Of a stretch of DNA of 64,000 nucleotides, positions 36,286-61,198 are shown piece after piece. The notes under the pieces were generated by a model. The model was not told where the DNA came from, made no database searches, and was given only the letters and a program-made list of their open reading frames with translations. The DNA is from Paraspadella gotoi. Taxonomy: Eukaryota > Chaetognatha. The translations under genes and the position numbers were made by a program. The number at the start of each line of letters is the position of its first letter. The stretch's first letter is position 1. Location: contig CM119267.1 in the NCBI GenBank assembly GCA_051294375.1, positions 21,728,286-21,792,285 on the forward strand, in the 5' to 3' direction.

Positions 36286-37237
36286 TTGTATGCCCGACGC
36301 TTCTTTTGGACATTCTTATTCTTGCGCAACCTTGCTTTAGACAATTTTTTTTTTTTCTCTCCTTGTTATCGTCATATTTAGTTTTGTCTACGTTTTCGAA
36401 CGTATGCGTCAGTCCAAAGAATGTGAAGTACGTTGGCCACGCCCCCGCAACGATTTTCCGCGCCAAGCCCAGGCGCCTTGCAGCCGCCCAATCTGCCTCT
36501 CGTTACGTCAGATGGCGGCGACCCGTCGCCCCGAGATTCCTTCGAACCCCTGGCAAACGTCTTCTTGGCGCCCGTTTTCGCCCCAAATCCGCGCCGGACA
36601 TTGATTCAACAAAACGCCCGCATCGACGAACTCAAGAGGCCTCGTCCTCTCGTGCAGTCAACTCTCGATGCCCACCTCTGACCGCGTTATCGAGACCTTC
36701 TGAGACCGGCGAGCGGAAACCGAAAATGCAGCAGCGGCGGAGAAAGCCCCTCTCTCCGCCCGCTCCGCCACCGACGCCGGCCTTCATTCCAGATGACCAG
36801 ACGCAGGCAAAGAGAGTGAGGATGAAGAGCCAGCGTCGTTCCTAAAACGGGACTCCGCCGCACTCCACGTATCGCGACGCCTCTCGTTAACCCTTTGTCT
36901 CCCGCGGCGGGCTCACCGCCGAGCACGCCCCACCCGCGCCGGCGCCGGGATGCGATTTCGGCGTCGCCGCTTTACGGCGCCTCCACCCCCATACTCGGGC
37001 TTCGAACGCCTAAAACTCCCTCCATTTTTGATTCTAAAAACATTCCCGTATGGTTGGGCCGGATGTTTGACGCCGCACTTTTGTCGCCGCCCGACTCGTA
37101 CCGACGATGCCACCATGGCATCCCTACATTTTTTTGCGCTCTTCCCTCGGACATCAACCACTTTCGAGGATTTTTATCGATCTGCTCCATCGCCCCTCAT
37201 ACGCTCAGGTTTACGCTGAGACTTATAAAATTGTTTT
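36286..37237 (+). mobile_element. gypsy leader and gag 5' half (right arm)
   Basis: Mirror of 16,576-17,581. Broken frames show the Gag Pro-rich N-terminal part (PAPPPTPAFIPDDQ) and the capsid region up to TTATAAAATTGTTTT, where an N gap interrupts it. Frameshifts prevent a continuous Gag. Confidence 0.6.
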
Positions 37238-37262
37238 NNNNNNNNNNNNNNNNNNNNNNNNN
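37238..37262. other. assembly gap (25 N)
   Basis: A fixed-length placeholder. It separates retroelement Gag from an LRR exon, two sequences that do not belong together, so unknown DNA is missing here. Confidence 0.98.
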
Positions 37263-37264
37263 AG

Positions 37265-41400
<4,136 letters not shown>

Positions 41401-41546
41401 AATTGTGAATAATACAAAAATGGACGCTTGCTCAATGTACATATATATTAGTGATAAGATCGTTTTACAGAGATTGACTTGTGACCGTTGCCAATTTTAT
41501 AGTTTTTAAATGTCTTTAAAACGAGTCAAGGAAAAGTTTTTAACTG

Positions 41547-41552
41547 AATAAA
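41547..41552 (+). terminator. polyadenylation signal AATAAA of the LRR gene
   Basis: The hexamer AATAAA lies 147 bases after the stop codon and is followed by an A-rich run. It is the first canonical signal downstream of the TGA. Confidence 0.5.
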
Positions 41553-42264
41553 TTTAAAGAAAAAAAAAAACCAAAATGAATGATAAAAGAAAAATAAACC
41601 CAGGGCTCGCGGTATATTTATAAATATTATATATATTATATTGTATATCAATATATAACGATGTTTATAAATGCGTTGAATTACAAATATGTTATACAAG
41701 GTAATTTTGTCGGATTTAATCCCGTCGCTCTGACATCATTCTCAGTTAGAGACAGTAGTTTTGGTCAACGGCAAGACTAGAAACATATTTTATTTTGTAC
41801 GTACATTGCTAAACTTAAAATTTACTAACTAATTCGAATATGAACTCATTTATTATTAACTTTAAAATAAAATTCCGGCTATCATTGGCAATAGACAATA
41901 GCATAATTTTGTAGAGCTATATGATCAAATGAACATCGATAGTGCCCATTGCCCAATGCCCACTGCCCATTCTCTAAACATTTTGCGCTCCAGGGAATTA
42001 ACCAATCCACCATACATAAAAATTCATTCGACCTTATATGTATAATTTTATATAATTATATAAATGTATAAAATATGTCTATATTATATATGTCTATAAG
42101 TGTATAATTATATCCTTTTTTATATTCAGCATATATTTCGTCATAAATCTCAAATCTTAGAACTAAAGAATCTTTATAAGCGAGGCTTGCTTCTACCGGC
42201 CGCATCAATTCCACACAAAATTTCTACATACACACACACACACATACCCTATACTTTCCCTCTT

Positions 42265-42480
42265 TTAAAATAATCCTCTTCGACTGACGACGACGACTTC
42301 GTCTTCGCGGCAGCAATTTCTTATGATGCAGCAGGAGAAGCAGAGAAATACGACGAAGGACGCAGCGCCGCTGACTCTGACGACGCCCAGTCCCGAGTTG
42401 GCGAGACCCGCGGCCACGGCGCTAACGATGGTCAGGCAAATACCGGAGACGGCGACTGTGCGGGCGCAGGAGCCGTGCAT
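42265..42480 (-). CDS. candidate small membrane-protein exon, unknown
   Basis: A 71-codon minus-strand frame, with a GC-rich third position (about 80%) in otherwise AT-rich DNA, ends at TAA. Two hydrophobic stretches are visible: TVAVSGICLTIVSAVAAG and ASFVVFLCFSCCII, followed by a CC pair, an acidic-Val run and a basic end (SRRGLF). It begins with an ATG at 42,480; alternatively GCGCCCGCACAG at about 42,456-42,467 is an acceptor and this is the last exon of a minus-strand gene. A tetraspan-type C-terminal end is conceivable. No upstream exon or family recognised. Confidence 0.4.
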   Translation of the reverse strand: MHGSCARTVAVSGICLTIVSAVAAGLANSGLGVVRVSGAASFVVFLCFSCCIIRNCCREDEVVVVSRRGLF

Positions 42481-42582
42481 ACAATTTGGTCAGGGTTAGG
42501 ATTGCTCCGGTTATATGGAAAGATCGTCTTTCTGCCACTGCGATGTATATTGGTTGTACCAATTTCATAAAGGTTGCTTATA

Positions 42583-42775
42583 AAAATAATTCAAAAATTA
42601 TAATCTTTGAATGCCACTTTATCAATAGGGAAGCCACTCAGGAAGTGAACTGTGTGAGTCCTGATTGATAACTTAGGAAATTAGGAAATCGGCGCGTATG
42701 TTAAGCAGTTCACTTCCTGAGTGGCTTCCCTATTGATAAAGTGGCATTCAAAGATTATAATTTTTGAATTATTTT
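42583..42775. repeat. perfect 69-bp inverted repeat (hairpin)
   Basis: Arm 42,583-42,651 is exactly complementary to 42,707-42,775, separated by a 55-base loop. The arm contains CCACTTTATCAATAGGGAAG, also seen in slightly altered form in the 340-bp satellite, and just upstream lies TATTGGTTGTACCAATTTCAT, again a satellite phrase. It would form a long RNA hairpin if transcribed, or be a foldback element. Confidence 0.95.
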
Positions 42776-42847
42776 ATATAATATACATTTTATAAAATTT
42801 ATATATTGTTGAAAAAAAAACTGAGCTCGATTTCGTGTCGCAATTAA

Positions 42848-42960
42848 AACTTAATCACCTTAATCACTATTCCTAACCTTTAACTTAATCTTTAACTTAA
42901 AAATGAACCTAATTCCAAGTTTAAGATGGAGTCAGGCGTTTTGAGAAAATAGGGCCAAAC
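42848..42960 (+). mobile_element. TIR element, copy 3 (3' fragment)
   Basis: Only the 3' part: CTAACCTTTAACTTAATC-type interior followed by GAGAAAATAGGGCCAAAC, the family 3' end. Confidence 0.5.
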
Positions 42961-43199
42961 AACCGATTAGTTTTAAACAGTAGCTAAACTCTTTTCTTTT
43001 TTAAATATCGTTTTTTCTAGATTTTCACTATTTAATGTTTTAAAATTGGTTTCCCATATTTTTTAAATCCTCGCCATTTCCCTGATTCATCGTAAATCTA
43101 ACCTTATTAAAGTTGTTTTAAACATCCCAATAAACAAAGAAACAACCCGACCAAGGGGGGGGGAAAGAAAATATCCGTTCCACCGTCGGACAATCCCAT

Positions 43200-43330
43200 G
43201 GTAAAAAAACAAGTTTGAGCAAACAATGTCGGATCTGCCTACGATAATTAATTAATTAATTAATTAATTAATAGATTAATTAATTAATAGATTAATTAAT
43301 TAATTAATAGATTAATTATAATTTATATTC
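43200..43330. repeat. (TTAA)n tract with repeat fragment
   Basis: ATGTCGGATCTGCCTACGA (43,227-43,245), a variant of the phrase at 46-64, is followed by about 70 bases of (TTAA)n interrupted by TAGA. Confidence 0.6.
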
Positions 43331-43575
43331 AGCTTGTCATCATCGATGTCCTTAAAATTGAGTCAGGACAGTTATTAAATGTTTTGTTTACATTTTATCA
43401 AAACAAACAAATATCCTCTATTATCGAGCCAGGCGGGCAAAGCCCGTCCTGTCTAGATTTTGATTCGGTTTAGCTTTCGGTCTCGCTTTTTTGCAATCAT
43501 GGCTTCTGAAAATGTGATATCATAGGGAGTTGGATTTTCATATCAAGATCTTTAAAATTCTCATGTTTCATATCA

Positions 43576-43585
43576 NNNNNNNNNN
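43576..43585. other. assembly gap (10 N)
   Basis: Ten Ns, a different size from the 25-N gaps, so perhaps an estimated small gap or masked ambiguous bases. Confidence 0.95.
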
Positions 43586-53276
<9,691 letters not shown>

Positions 53277-53282
53277 GTAAAA

Positions 53283-55877
53283 AATTCTGTGTATTCTTGT
53301 TTGTCTTTGTGTTTCTAATTTTTTTCCCTCGTTTTTTTTTTTTTGAGATTCGTTTTTCTTTTTTGTTTCGGCCTTTTCTCAAGTACGTAAATACGACGAT
53401 GAAGATTGTAATTAATTAAAAAAAAAATAATCCCTTTATTTTTATTTTCCTTTAGTCGGGAAAGGGGTGTTTAAAGAAAAAAAAATCATAAAAAGGAAAC
53501 GTAAGAATGAATATGAGGATATAAAACGACGGGAGGGTAGGGAGAAAGAGGAGAAGACGTACGCGTATAATTATAGTTAATATTTTTTTCAAACTAAAAA
53601 AAATAATAAATAAATTTGAAGATGTGGTTTCGAAGGGGATTAAGGATTAAGGAGACGAGAAAGGAAGAACTAAAGATAAGAAAAGACAGAGTGTTTTTTT
53701 TTTTCAAAGTATATATATATATATTATATTATATATATTATTTAAGAAATTATAATATACGAATAGAAACGAATGTAATCTTCTTCGGTAGTAGTATAGT
53801 TCGGATATATATATATATATCATATATATGTATCTCTTTCTAAATCTATGTTAATTGACTTCAAAAATGGGGTCTATGGGACAGGCGGACGGATTAGACA
53901 GAACACGCGGACTGTACAAAGACGACGACGACGACTTATTCTTCCTGGTTTTTTTTAAATATTTTTTTTAACAAAAAAATGTTATGTAAAACTGATATGT
54001 CCTTTAGCTGAGAAAAAAAAAGCGTTTATTTCGTATTCAAACTCAATTAAAAGATTTAAAAAATCTTCAATTTTTTTTCTTTAAAGAAAGAAAGCAGCGT
54101 CATATAAACAGTAGGTTTGTTTGTTTTTTTTTTTAAATTTTTTTTTTTGGTTGGATTATATCGTTTTTTTCGTCTTCAGTAATTATAAAGACATAAAGAA
54201 GAGGAGAACTTTATTAGTCTAGATTTTACTTTAAATAAAAGTTCCATCTCTTTTTTATTCTTTCATTTTTTTTATGGATTAGAAATTCAAGAGTATAAGT
54301 ACAGAAAATGGTGCGTATGTTTATTTATTTGTTTTTTTTTTTGGATAACACGGAACACGAATGAGAGAGAGAGAGATAGAGACAGAGAATGGAAAATTGA
54401 CGGTAGAGGGCAATGTGTTGCCTCGGACCGACGAGATGTTTTATTTGTTTGTTTTGATGTTAGGGGATGATGTTTCTTCGAGGAAGCACAGTGACTTTTT
54501 AATAATAGAATTTTTAATAATGATCAGTTGTTGTTTTTTTGTTTTTTTTAATCGGGGCACAAACCACGAATGGATTAAAAATGAAATAATGAAAGACGAG
54601 AAATAGGGGCGAGTGTACATCGAATCGTTTGTGTGTAACTACCTTTTGTTTTATCACAGATTAACATCACTACAGCAATATATTTTATTGCTTGATATTT
54701 ATAATTTTTTTACGTATGCCTTTTGTTTTAGATTTTAAAGAATCTTTTTTTTTATTTTTTGTTTGTTTTGTTCAGCTTTTTGATGGTAATAAATTCTTTT
54801 TTTTTTTTTTTTTGTTTCGACCTTTTTAGATGAAAACTTCCTTCGTTTATTTATTAATTACTTTCCCCTAATTTTATATATATTCAGGCCGCTTCCTTTT
54901 TTATTCAACTTGTTTTGTTTCGGAATCAGAATCGCCTTCGTTGGCTCCAGGACACATGCTTGTAATCTTGTAAACGATTGAGTTCATTAAAATTATCGAT
55001 TGGCTGAGAAAAAAAAAATCCGATTGATTCGTAGATCATAAACATATCGGCTTTTTTTTTTAAGACATCAACGGAGTGTTGTCGTCTGCTTTATTTTGCT
55101 TTCTGCTTTAATGCATTCTTTTTTTTTTTAAGCTTTCGATTATACAAAGGCTTTTTTTAAAATTTAAAATAAGACAAAAAAAAGTTCGCTTTTTGTTTAA
55201 AAAAAAATATATAAATCGATTCTCGTACGACGGTGCGTGGAGAAGGTAAAGAACACGAGAGTGTGCGAAATTTCTTTTTTTTTAACCATTATTTCGTTCG
55301 TTTTAAAAGAAAAATGAAAAAAGATACGCGAAGAAAACTATTAACTATCTCAGTGTAAAATGTAAATATTTCCCCTTCCGTACTATAATAAGAGTATTTT
55401 ATGTTCCTTTTTTTTTTGAAACAGTGGATTTCCTTCAGTTCTCTTATTTTTTTTTCATCTAAAACGAAAAAAAAAATAAGAAAATCGTGTACGTATAAAA
55501 CAACAGTCATGCAGTCATGACAACTAGTAACAAAAACAGATGATTTGCTCTTTGTTCGGGCTCAGGAGTTATTATCAAAAAAAAAAGAAAAAAAAAAGAA
55601 AAAGCAAGAGCCCGAGAAGAGAGAAATTCAGATGCTCGTTGTTGCTATGGAAACAAAGAAACACTGGGACCGCTGATCGGATGGGAAGTTTCAATGTTGG
55701 TTTCTTTTTTTTTTCGTTTTTTTAATGTTTTTTTTTCGGTGTTTGTTTATTTTCGTTATGGGATTGTGGACCCACAAAATAACTGGGATGGCACTTCTCT
55801 TCAATAAACGTCGTCGAAAGATTAGTTTTTGGGGGCGAAGAAAAAATTGGAAGAGGGCGAGAGTGGGAGAGAGAGAG

Positions 55878-55936
<59 letters not shown>

Positions 55937-56737
55937 CTCTTTTCCAACCTCCGTCCTCTTTATTTCCCACCCCCCGTATCTCTCGTTTTACGTTAGTCTT
56001 TCTTTTTTATTTCAGGCCACCACGCAGACAGCGTTTGTCAATTGTGTGTTTCGGACGGTCGGCCGCAAGATGGATTATGTGCGATTTTATATATATAAAA
56101 AAAAGATAGTGTGCGTGTGCGGAATGAATAATTTTTTTTCGATACTTTTTTCCATTTTGTTCATATAAACGAAAATAGAAATCTTTTTTTTTCTGTTTGG
56201 ATGTATGTGGAAAAAAAAATAATTGGATAGCGTAGCAATCAGAATGTATGTATTTAGTAATATCACGTTACGAGTTAAGAATTATAACCTGTTTTAGTTT
56301 TTTTTTGTGCGTCTTTAAAAGAAAGAGGAGAAATGAAAGCGACGGGGATGTTTTCGTTTTGTTTTGTTTTTATTTTCAATTGGCAAAACAAAACCCAAAA
56401 AAAACCTGGTTTTACGATTTTTATGGAAGACGATGATCGAAAGATGTTGCTTTTTGTTCTTTGTTTATATATTTCAATTTTGATAGTGCAGTTGTTCTTC
56501 GGTTTTACACTTTATGCGCCTTGTATCATTTTTTTTTTCGAAAGAGAGTAATTTAAAAGAAGGTATATATAGTTGGCGAAAATAATCTTTGAAATATTTT
56601 CTTCCCTTCAATTTATATGAGAAATGACGGGGAGCGGGTGTCTATATACAGGGAAAAACGGACTTATTGGTTCACGAGAACGAACATAACCAAAAAATAT
56701 GAAAAACCCAGCACTGGGTTATCGAAGCCTGAGAGTT

Positions 56738-56785
<48 letters not shown>

Positions 56786-57296
56786 GGAAGGAGAGAGAGA
56801 GAGGGAGAGAGAAGAGAAGAGCGGACGAATTACGATTCATATTTTATATGTTCTCTATGCGAGTGGAGGAAATGGATGGAGGGAGCGGGGGGAGACAAGG
56901 CGCATGGGGGGGGAGAGGGCGGGGGGGGGGAGAAGTCGGCGAAGAAAACGAAGGAGACAGAAAAACGTTTTTTCTTTTTTTTTCCTTTCTTTCTTTTCAG
57001 GCCGGGAATTCTTGTGGGCCAGATTCGGACCCCCGGATTTTTTTTTTCACTCCGGGGCCGCGCCACCAGGGGGCGAGATTGGTGGTTTTTGGGTACCGGG
57101 GGGGGGGTTGGCGATTGGAATCGGGGGGGGACTTAAAATGGGGGCAGGGGGTACAAGGCTCTCCTGTCGTCGTCGTCGTCGTCGATAGTCTTCTGTTTAT
57201 TTCTCTTTTTTATTTGCGTTTCGTCGCCATCTCGCGGGGTGGGAGGAAATAAACAGGGAAATACGAGCGATAAAAAAAGATCATGCAGACGCGAAG

Positions 57297-57370
<74 letters not shown>

Positions 57371-57944
57371 AAAACAATCTGAAAACTCCCTCTCCCCCTT
57401 AAAGAAAAGAAAACTTGTTTCGTCTCGATGTGCACCTTTACTTTGCGTGATACAACACCGATATAATACTTGATTATCTTTTTTCAAAAATTGATATTCG
57501 GCATAGTAGTATAATCCGGCTCGAAAAAAATATATCTTTGAGAGATAAATTCGTCCGGTACCGTTGACTGGAAAAAAAAATATTGTAGAATAACAGTTTT
57601 TCCTATGAAAAAAATGTTTAATTTTAGCTCGAATATATTATATTATATATATATATTTATTTAACTACTACAACATGTGGTATTTTTAAGCACCAGCAAC
57701 TAAGGCTTTCCACACGCGCAAAATATCCAGAAGACGTTGTATTTTTTTTTAATCTTTAATAAAATTTATAGTAAAAAAATAATTTGGAAGGCTTTTTTTT
57801 TTTTAATTTCATTTCAAAAAAAAAACGTATGTATATTGAATTACGGTATCCAATACCCATAAAAATGCTCCCGATATTGCGGATCTTCTTTTATTAAGAT
57901 TCTCCGAATAAAGAAAAAGAAAAAAAAACAAAAGACGTAAAACG
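53283..57944. repeat. 4.7-kb tandem duplication, unit 2 (probable redundant assembly)
   Basis: Colinear with 48,466-53,276 but about 150 bases shorter. Differences are mostly one-base deletions in homopolymers and shortened GA tracts (for example 57,299-57,368 against 52,577-52,697). Substitutions are rare. This is the signature of an unpolished read of the same locus. A recent true duplication cannot be excluded. Confidence 0.85.
57223..57237 (-). promoter_or_regulatory. CTCF-like motif, reverse orientation (unit 2)
   Basis: GTCGCCATCTCGCGG, identical to the site in unit 1 at 52,507-52,521. It lies about 150 bases from the forward motif at 57,063-57,075. Confidence 0.35.
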
Positions 57945-58112
57945 GGAAAACGATTACTGGCGCGGGAAAAGAGATCGGAGGAGGACGCGTGACCGGTTTG
58001 CGCGCGCGCGACGTGCGCACGCAACTCGTGCGTGCACCGAAGTTGCGATCGCCGCTCCGTCGCCGACGGAAGAGGACATGGGGTTCGAAGGGGGGGGAAT
58101 TTCGAGTTTGTT
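57945..58112. other. CpG-rich segment with alternating GC
   Basis: GC-rich and CpG-rich, unlike the neighbouring AT-rich DNA, with a TTTGCGCGCGCGCGACG run and GTGCGCACGC. It lies just 3' of the last visible Popeye exon and ends in an N gap. Frames are open on both strands for about 40 codons. It could be coding sequence of the Popeye C-terminus in another frame, or a CpG island. Confidence 0.35.
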
Positions 58113-58137
58113 NNNNNNNNNNNNNNNNNNNNNNNNN
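58113..58137. other. assembly gap (25 N)
   Basis: A fixed-size placeholder, directly downstream (minus strand) of the last Popeye exon. Confidence 0.98.
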
Positions 58138-58182
58138 TTTTTTTTTTCACGAGGGCGTGAAAGATCGGAAGGAGGTGAATTT

Positions 58183-58297
58183 TCACATCGTCGTCGATCT
58201 GAGGAGACTCGTGAAGATTCCAGAGTCGATGTCGTCCTCGCGCTCCTCGCGGAGAAAGAAATAGAATTGCAAAACCTTGCTCTCCTCTCTCTCTTCT

Positions 58298-58342
<45 letters not shown>

Positions 58343-61129
58343 ACCTTACACTTCCGCATGACCCTCCTGTCGGCGAAGTTGATTCCCAATCCGGTGGCCA
58401 GACTCATTCTTATGTCCATGGGGAGAGCGACCACCGTCGTCTGCGAAGGAAGACGCACCGTCACGTGGAGCTCCTCCCGCATTTTCTGAAGGGAAGGAAA
58501 GGAAAGGGAGGAAAGGAGGAAAGGTAAAAGGAGAAAAATAGGGAAGAGGAAAGGAGGAGGGAGGAAATAAATAAAAAGGAAATAATAAAGAGAAAAGGAG
58601 AAATGAGAAATGGAAGTGGAAGAAAAGAAGGAAGAATAAAAAAAAAGGAAAGAAGGAAACAATAAGGAAAGAAAGAGAAAAGGAGTAAATTAAAGAAGGA
58701 AACAAGACAGACAAAAGAAATAAAAGGAAGGAAGAAGAAAAGAAAAAAGGAAATAAAATGAGGAAAGAAGAAATGAAAAAAAAAAGAAAAAGGAGGAAAG
58801 AAAAATAAAAAAGTCGGTAGAAAAAAATAAGAAAAGATATTTGTGAAACAAAGAAGAGAAAAAAGAAAAGGAAAGAAAACACTTTGTCAATATTAACCAA
58901 CGGGGAGCAAAATACGGAAATAAGAAATAAACAATCTAAACGGTAAACAACATTACAAACCGTCAAATATGACAAAGCAATGTTTTCGTCTTTCTATTAA
59001 TTGTCCAGTCGAACGTCAAAAGAGTCACGGGAGACCATGATGTACGACAATCGATTTTTGAAGACGGCAATGACGACGACGACGACGACGATGATGACGA
59101 CGAGGTAGACGACGACAAAGACGAAGACAACGACGGAGACGACGACGACGTAAACGACGACGTCACCTACGATGATCAGGAAATGAATTTCGCTATTGAT
59201 TCGCCGTATGACGACGACGACGACGACAACGACGATGATGAACGACGATTTTTAATTCAGGCGGCGACGACCAAGGGGAAAAAAAGTCGGCACTATTTTC
59301 CTTAAGCGCCCGATTTCTGTTTCTAACAATTGAACTTATTTTAACCCAAATATTTAATCTTTTTAAAAAAAATATTTAATTCAATCACTAACTTCAATCT
59401 TTAACTTTGATAACTTTAACCCAGACTTAATCGGTAACCCTAATCTTAAACCTTCTCCCCTTACCTTAAACCCTTTTCATTAGACCCTATCTCAAGACCT
59501 TAACTTAATCTTTAAACTTATAAACTTAATTAACTATAAATTTAAACATAAATGTGGTACTTTGGGAAAATATGGCCAAAAAGTTGACGGGGTCACGATA
59601 ATCAGAGGAAAAGTCGTTTTCAAATGTCGACGAAGGCAACGACGACGACGACGACGATGACGACGACGATTTCCATATTTATACGAAACGACGACGACAA
59701 CGAAGAAAAACACGATTTTAATATCGACTACGACAACGACGACGACAACGACGACAACAACAACGTGGCCGGATTCGTAATGGGAGGACAAAAATCAAAC
59801 GACTTCGTTGATGTCACCTTCAATAATTCCGAGGTCAACGATGATGATGACGATGAGAATGATGATGACGACGATAATGATAACCAAGAGCAACAACGAT
59901 GACTATGATGACAACGACGACGACGACAGTGACAACGACGACGATGATGACAACGACAAACGAAGAGTGAGACGGAAGCGTTGCTATGAAAACCTCATCG
60001 CCATCGTTTTCGATATTTTCCTTCACAAACACGAATTCCAACCTCCACAACGACATCGACTCCAGCGCAACTCCCTCCGCCCCCCCCCCCNNNNNNNNNN
60101 NNNNNNNNNNNNNNNNNNNNNNNNNNNNNNNNNNNNNNNNNNNNNNNNNNNNNNNNNNNNNNNNNNNNNNNNNNNNNNCCTCCTCAAACCTTATCGTTGA
60201 GCGAGTAGAGTTTCCCCGCGATGTCTCTCCCGATGATGAGCGAGAGGACATCCTTGATGTAAGGCTCCTTCACCAAAAGGTATTCCAAAGACTCGCGCCT
60301 CCACAGAATGTATTTGCAGTGGGACTGAGCTGAAGTAAGGAGGAGAAAGGGGGGAGAAGAGGGGGAGGGAGAATGTTTATAAGCGGAGCGTTCCAAATTG
60401 TCGACAGGGCGACAGCGTGGACCGTGTTCTTGCCTTTTCCTAAATTCTGTTTTTAGTCTTTTTCTTTCTTTGTCTCTGTTTCTTTATTTTATTTTTCTTC
60501 CTTCCGTCTTGCTCCTAAACAAGAACGGTAATTTTCATGTCGTGTGATCGCTTTTTAAGGTGATCACGTCACTTTACAAGTTACATTTGCACATTGAAGG
60601 TCTTATAGAAACTCACTTTCAGTTATTAGCATTTTGAATATAAATTAGACAGACCGACCGACCCGTGGAGCAACTCACTAGTCTCCGCCTACTCAGCTTC
60701 GCTTGCACCTGCCACCTTCCTCAAGCCATTACACCTCCCTTATCCCGCACCTGTTATGGTGACTTGATATTTGTCGTCGATGCTCTGTCCGTGACTGGAC
60801 TCGAATTCTGGCGAATCCAAAAACTCCTTCGCGTGAACGCTGTGAAGGTACTGCTGCTTGTGAGTTACCGTGCACCTGCGTGAAAAAACGGTCGTTTTCT
60901 TTTGGACCATACTTCGTTTATTTGTTACAATGTTAATGCGGTAATCCTATTATTTTATTCATTCCGTCATTCACTCATTTATTCATTCATTCATTCATTC
61001 ATTCATTCATTCATTCATTCATTCATTCATTCACTCATTGAGCCATAATTTAAGACTCGAGGGCGAAGGGTTTCTGAGATATCGCCACAAGAAATGCTAC
61101 AAATTAGAAAAATCATACAGTCGTTATTT

Positions 61130-61198
<69 letters not shown>

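Larger units (their letters stand above)
16575..37237. repeat. giant imperfect inverted repeat, about 20.7 kb
   Basis: The left arm (16,575 to about 26,990) reappears reverse-complemented in the right arm (about 26,990-37,237). Matching landmarks are LTR 17,582/36,285; satellite 19,270-20,345/33,600-34,665; GC-rich block 22,146-22,640/31,385-31,860; TGAA array 23,771-24,113/29,885-30,240; exon-like 25,368-25,598/28,385-28,615; exon-like 26,071-26,243/27,737-27,912. The paired coordinates always sum to about 53,820-53,980, so the two arms are colinear. Differences are mostly indels plus a few garbled stretches (for example 21,150-21,440 against 32,530-32,800). The right arm ends exactly at an N gap. 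A read that passed through an unrecognised hairpin adapter would give this; a true genomic palindrome is the alternative. Confidence 0.9.

Noticed and set aside
58346-58975. 209-codon minus-strand frame, Phe/Leu/Ser-rich
   Set aside because: It is a product of purine-rich intronic sequence and overlaps a Popeye exon in another frame.
59624-60200. Asp-rich plus-strand frames that look like an acidic protein
   Set aside because: Pure GAC/GAT trinucleotide repeat inside a Popeye intron, ending in an N gap.
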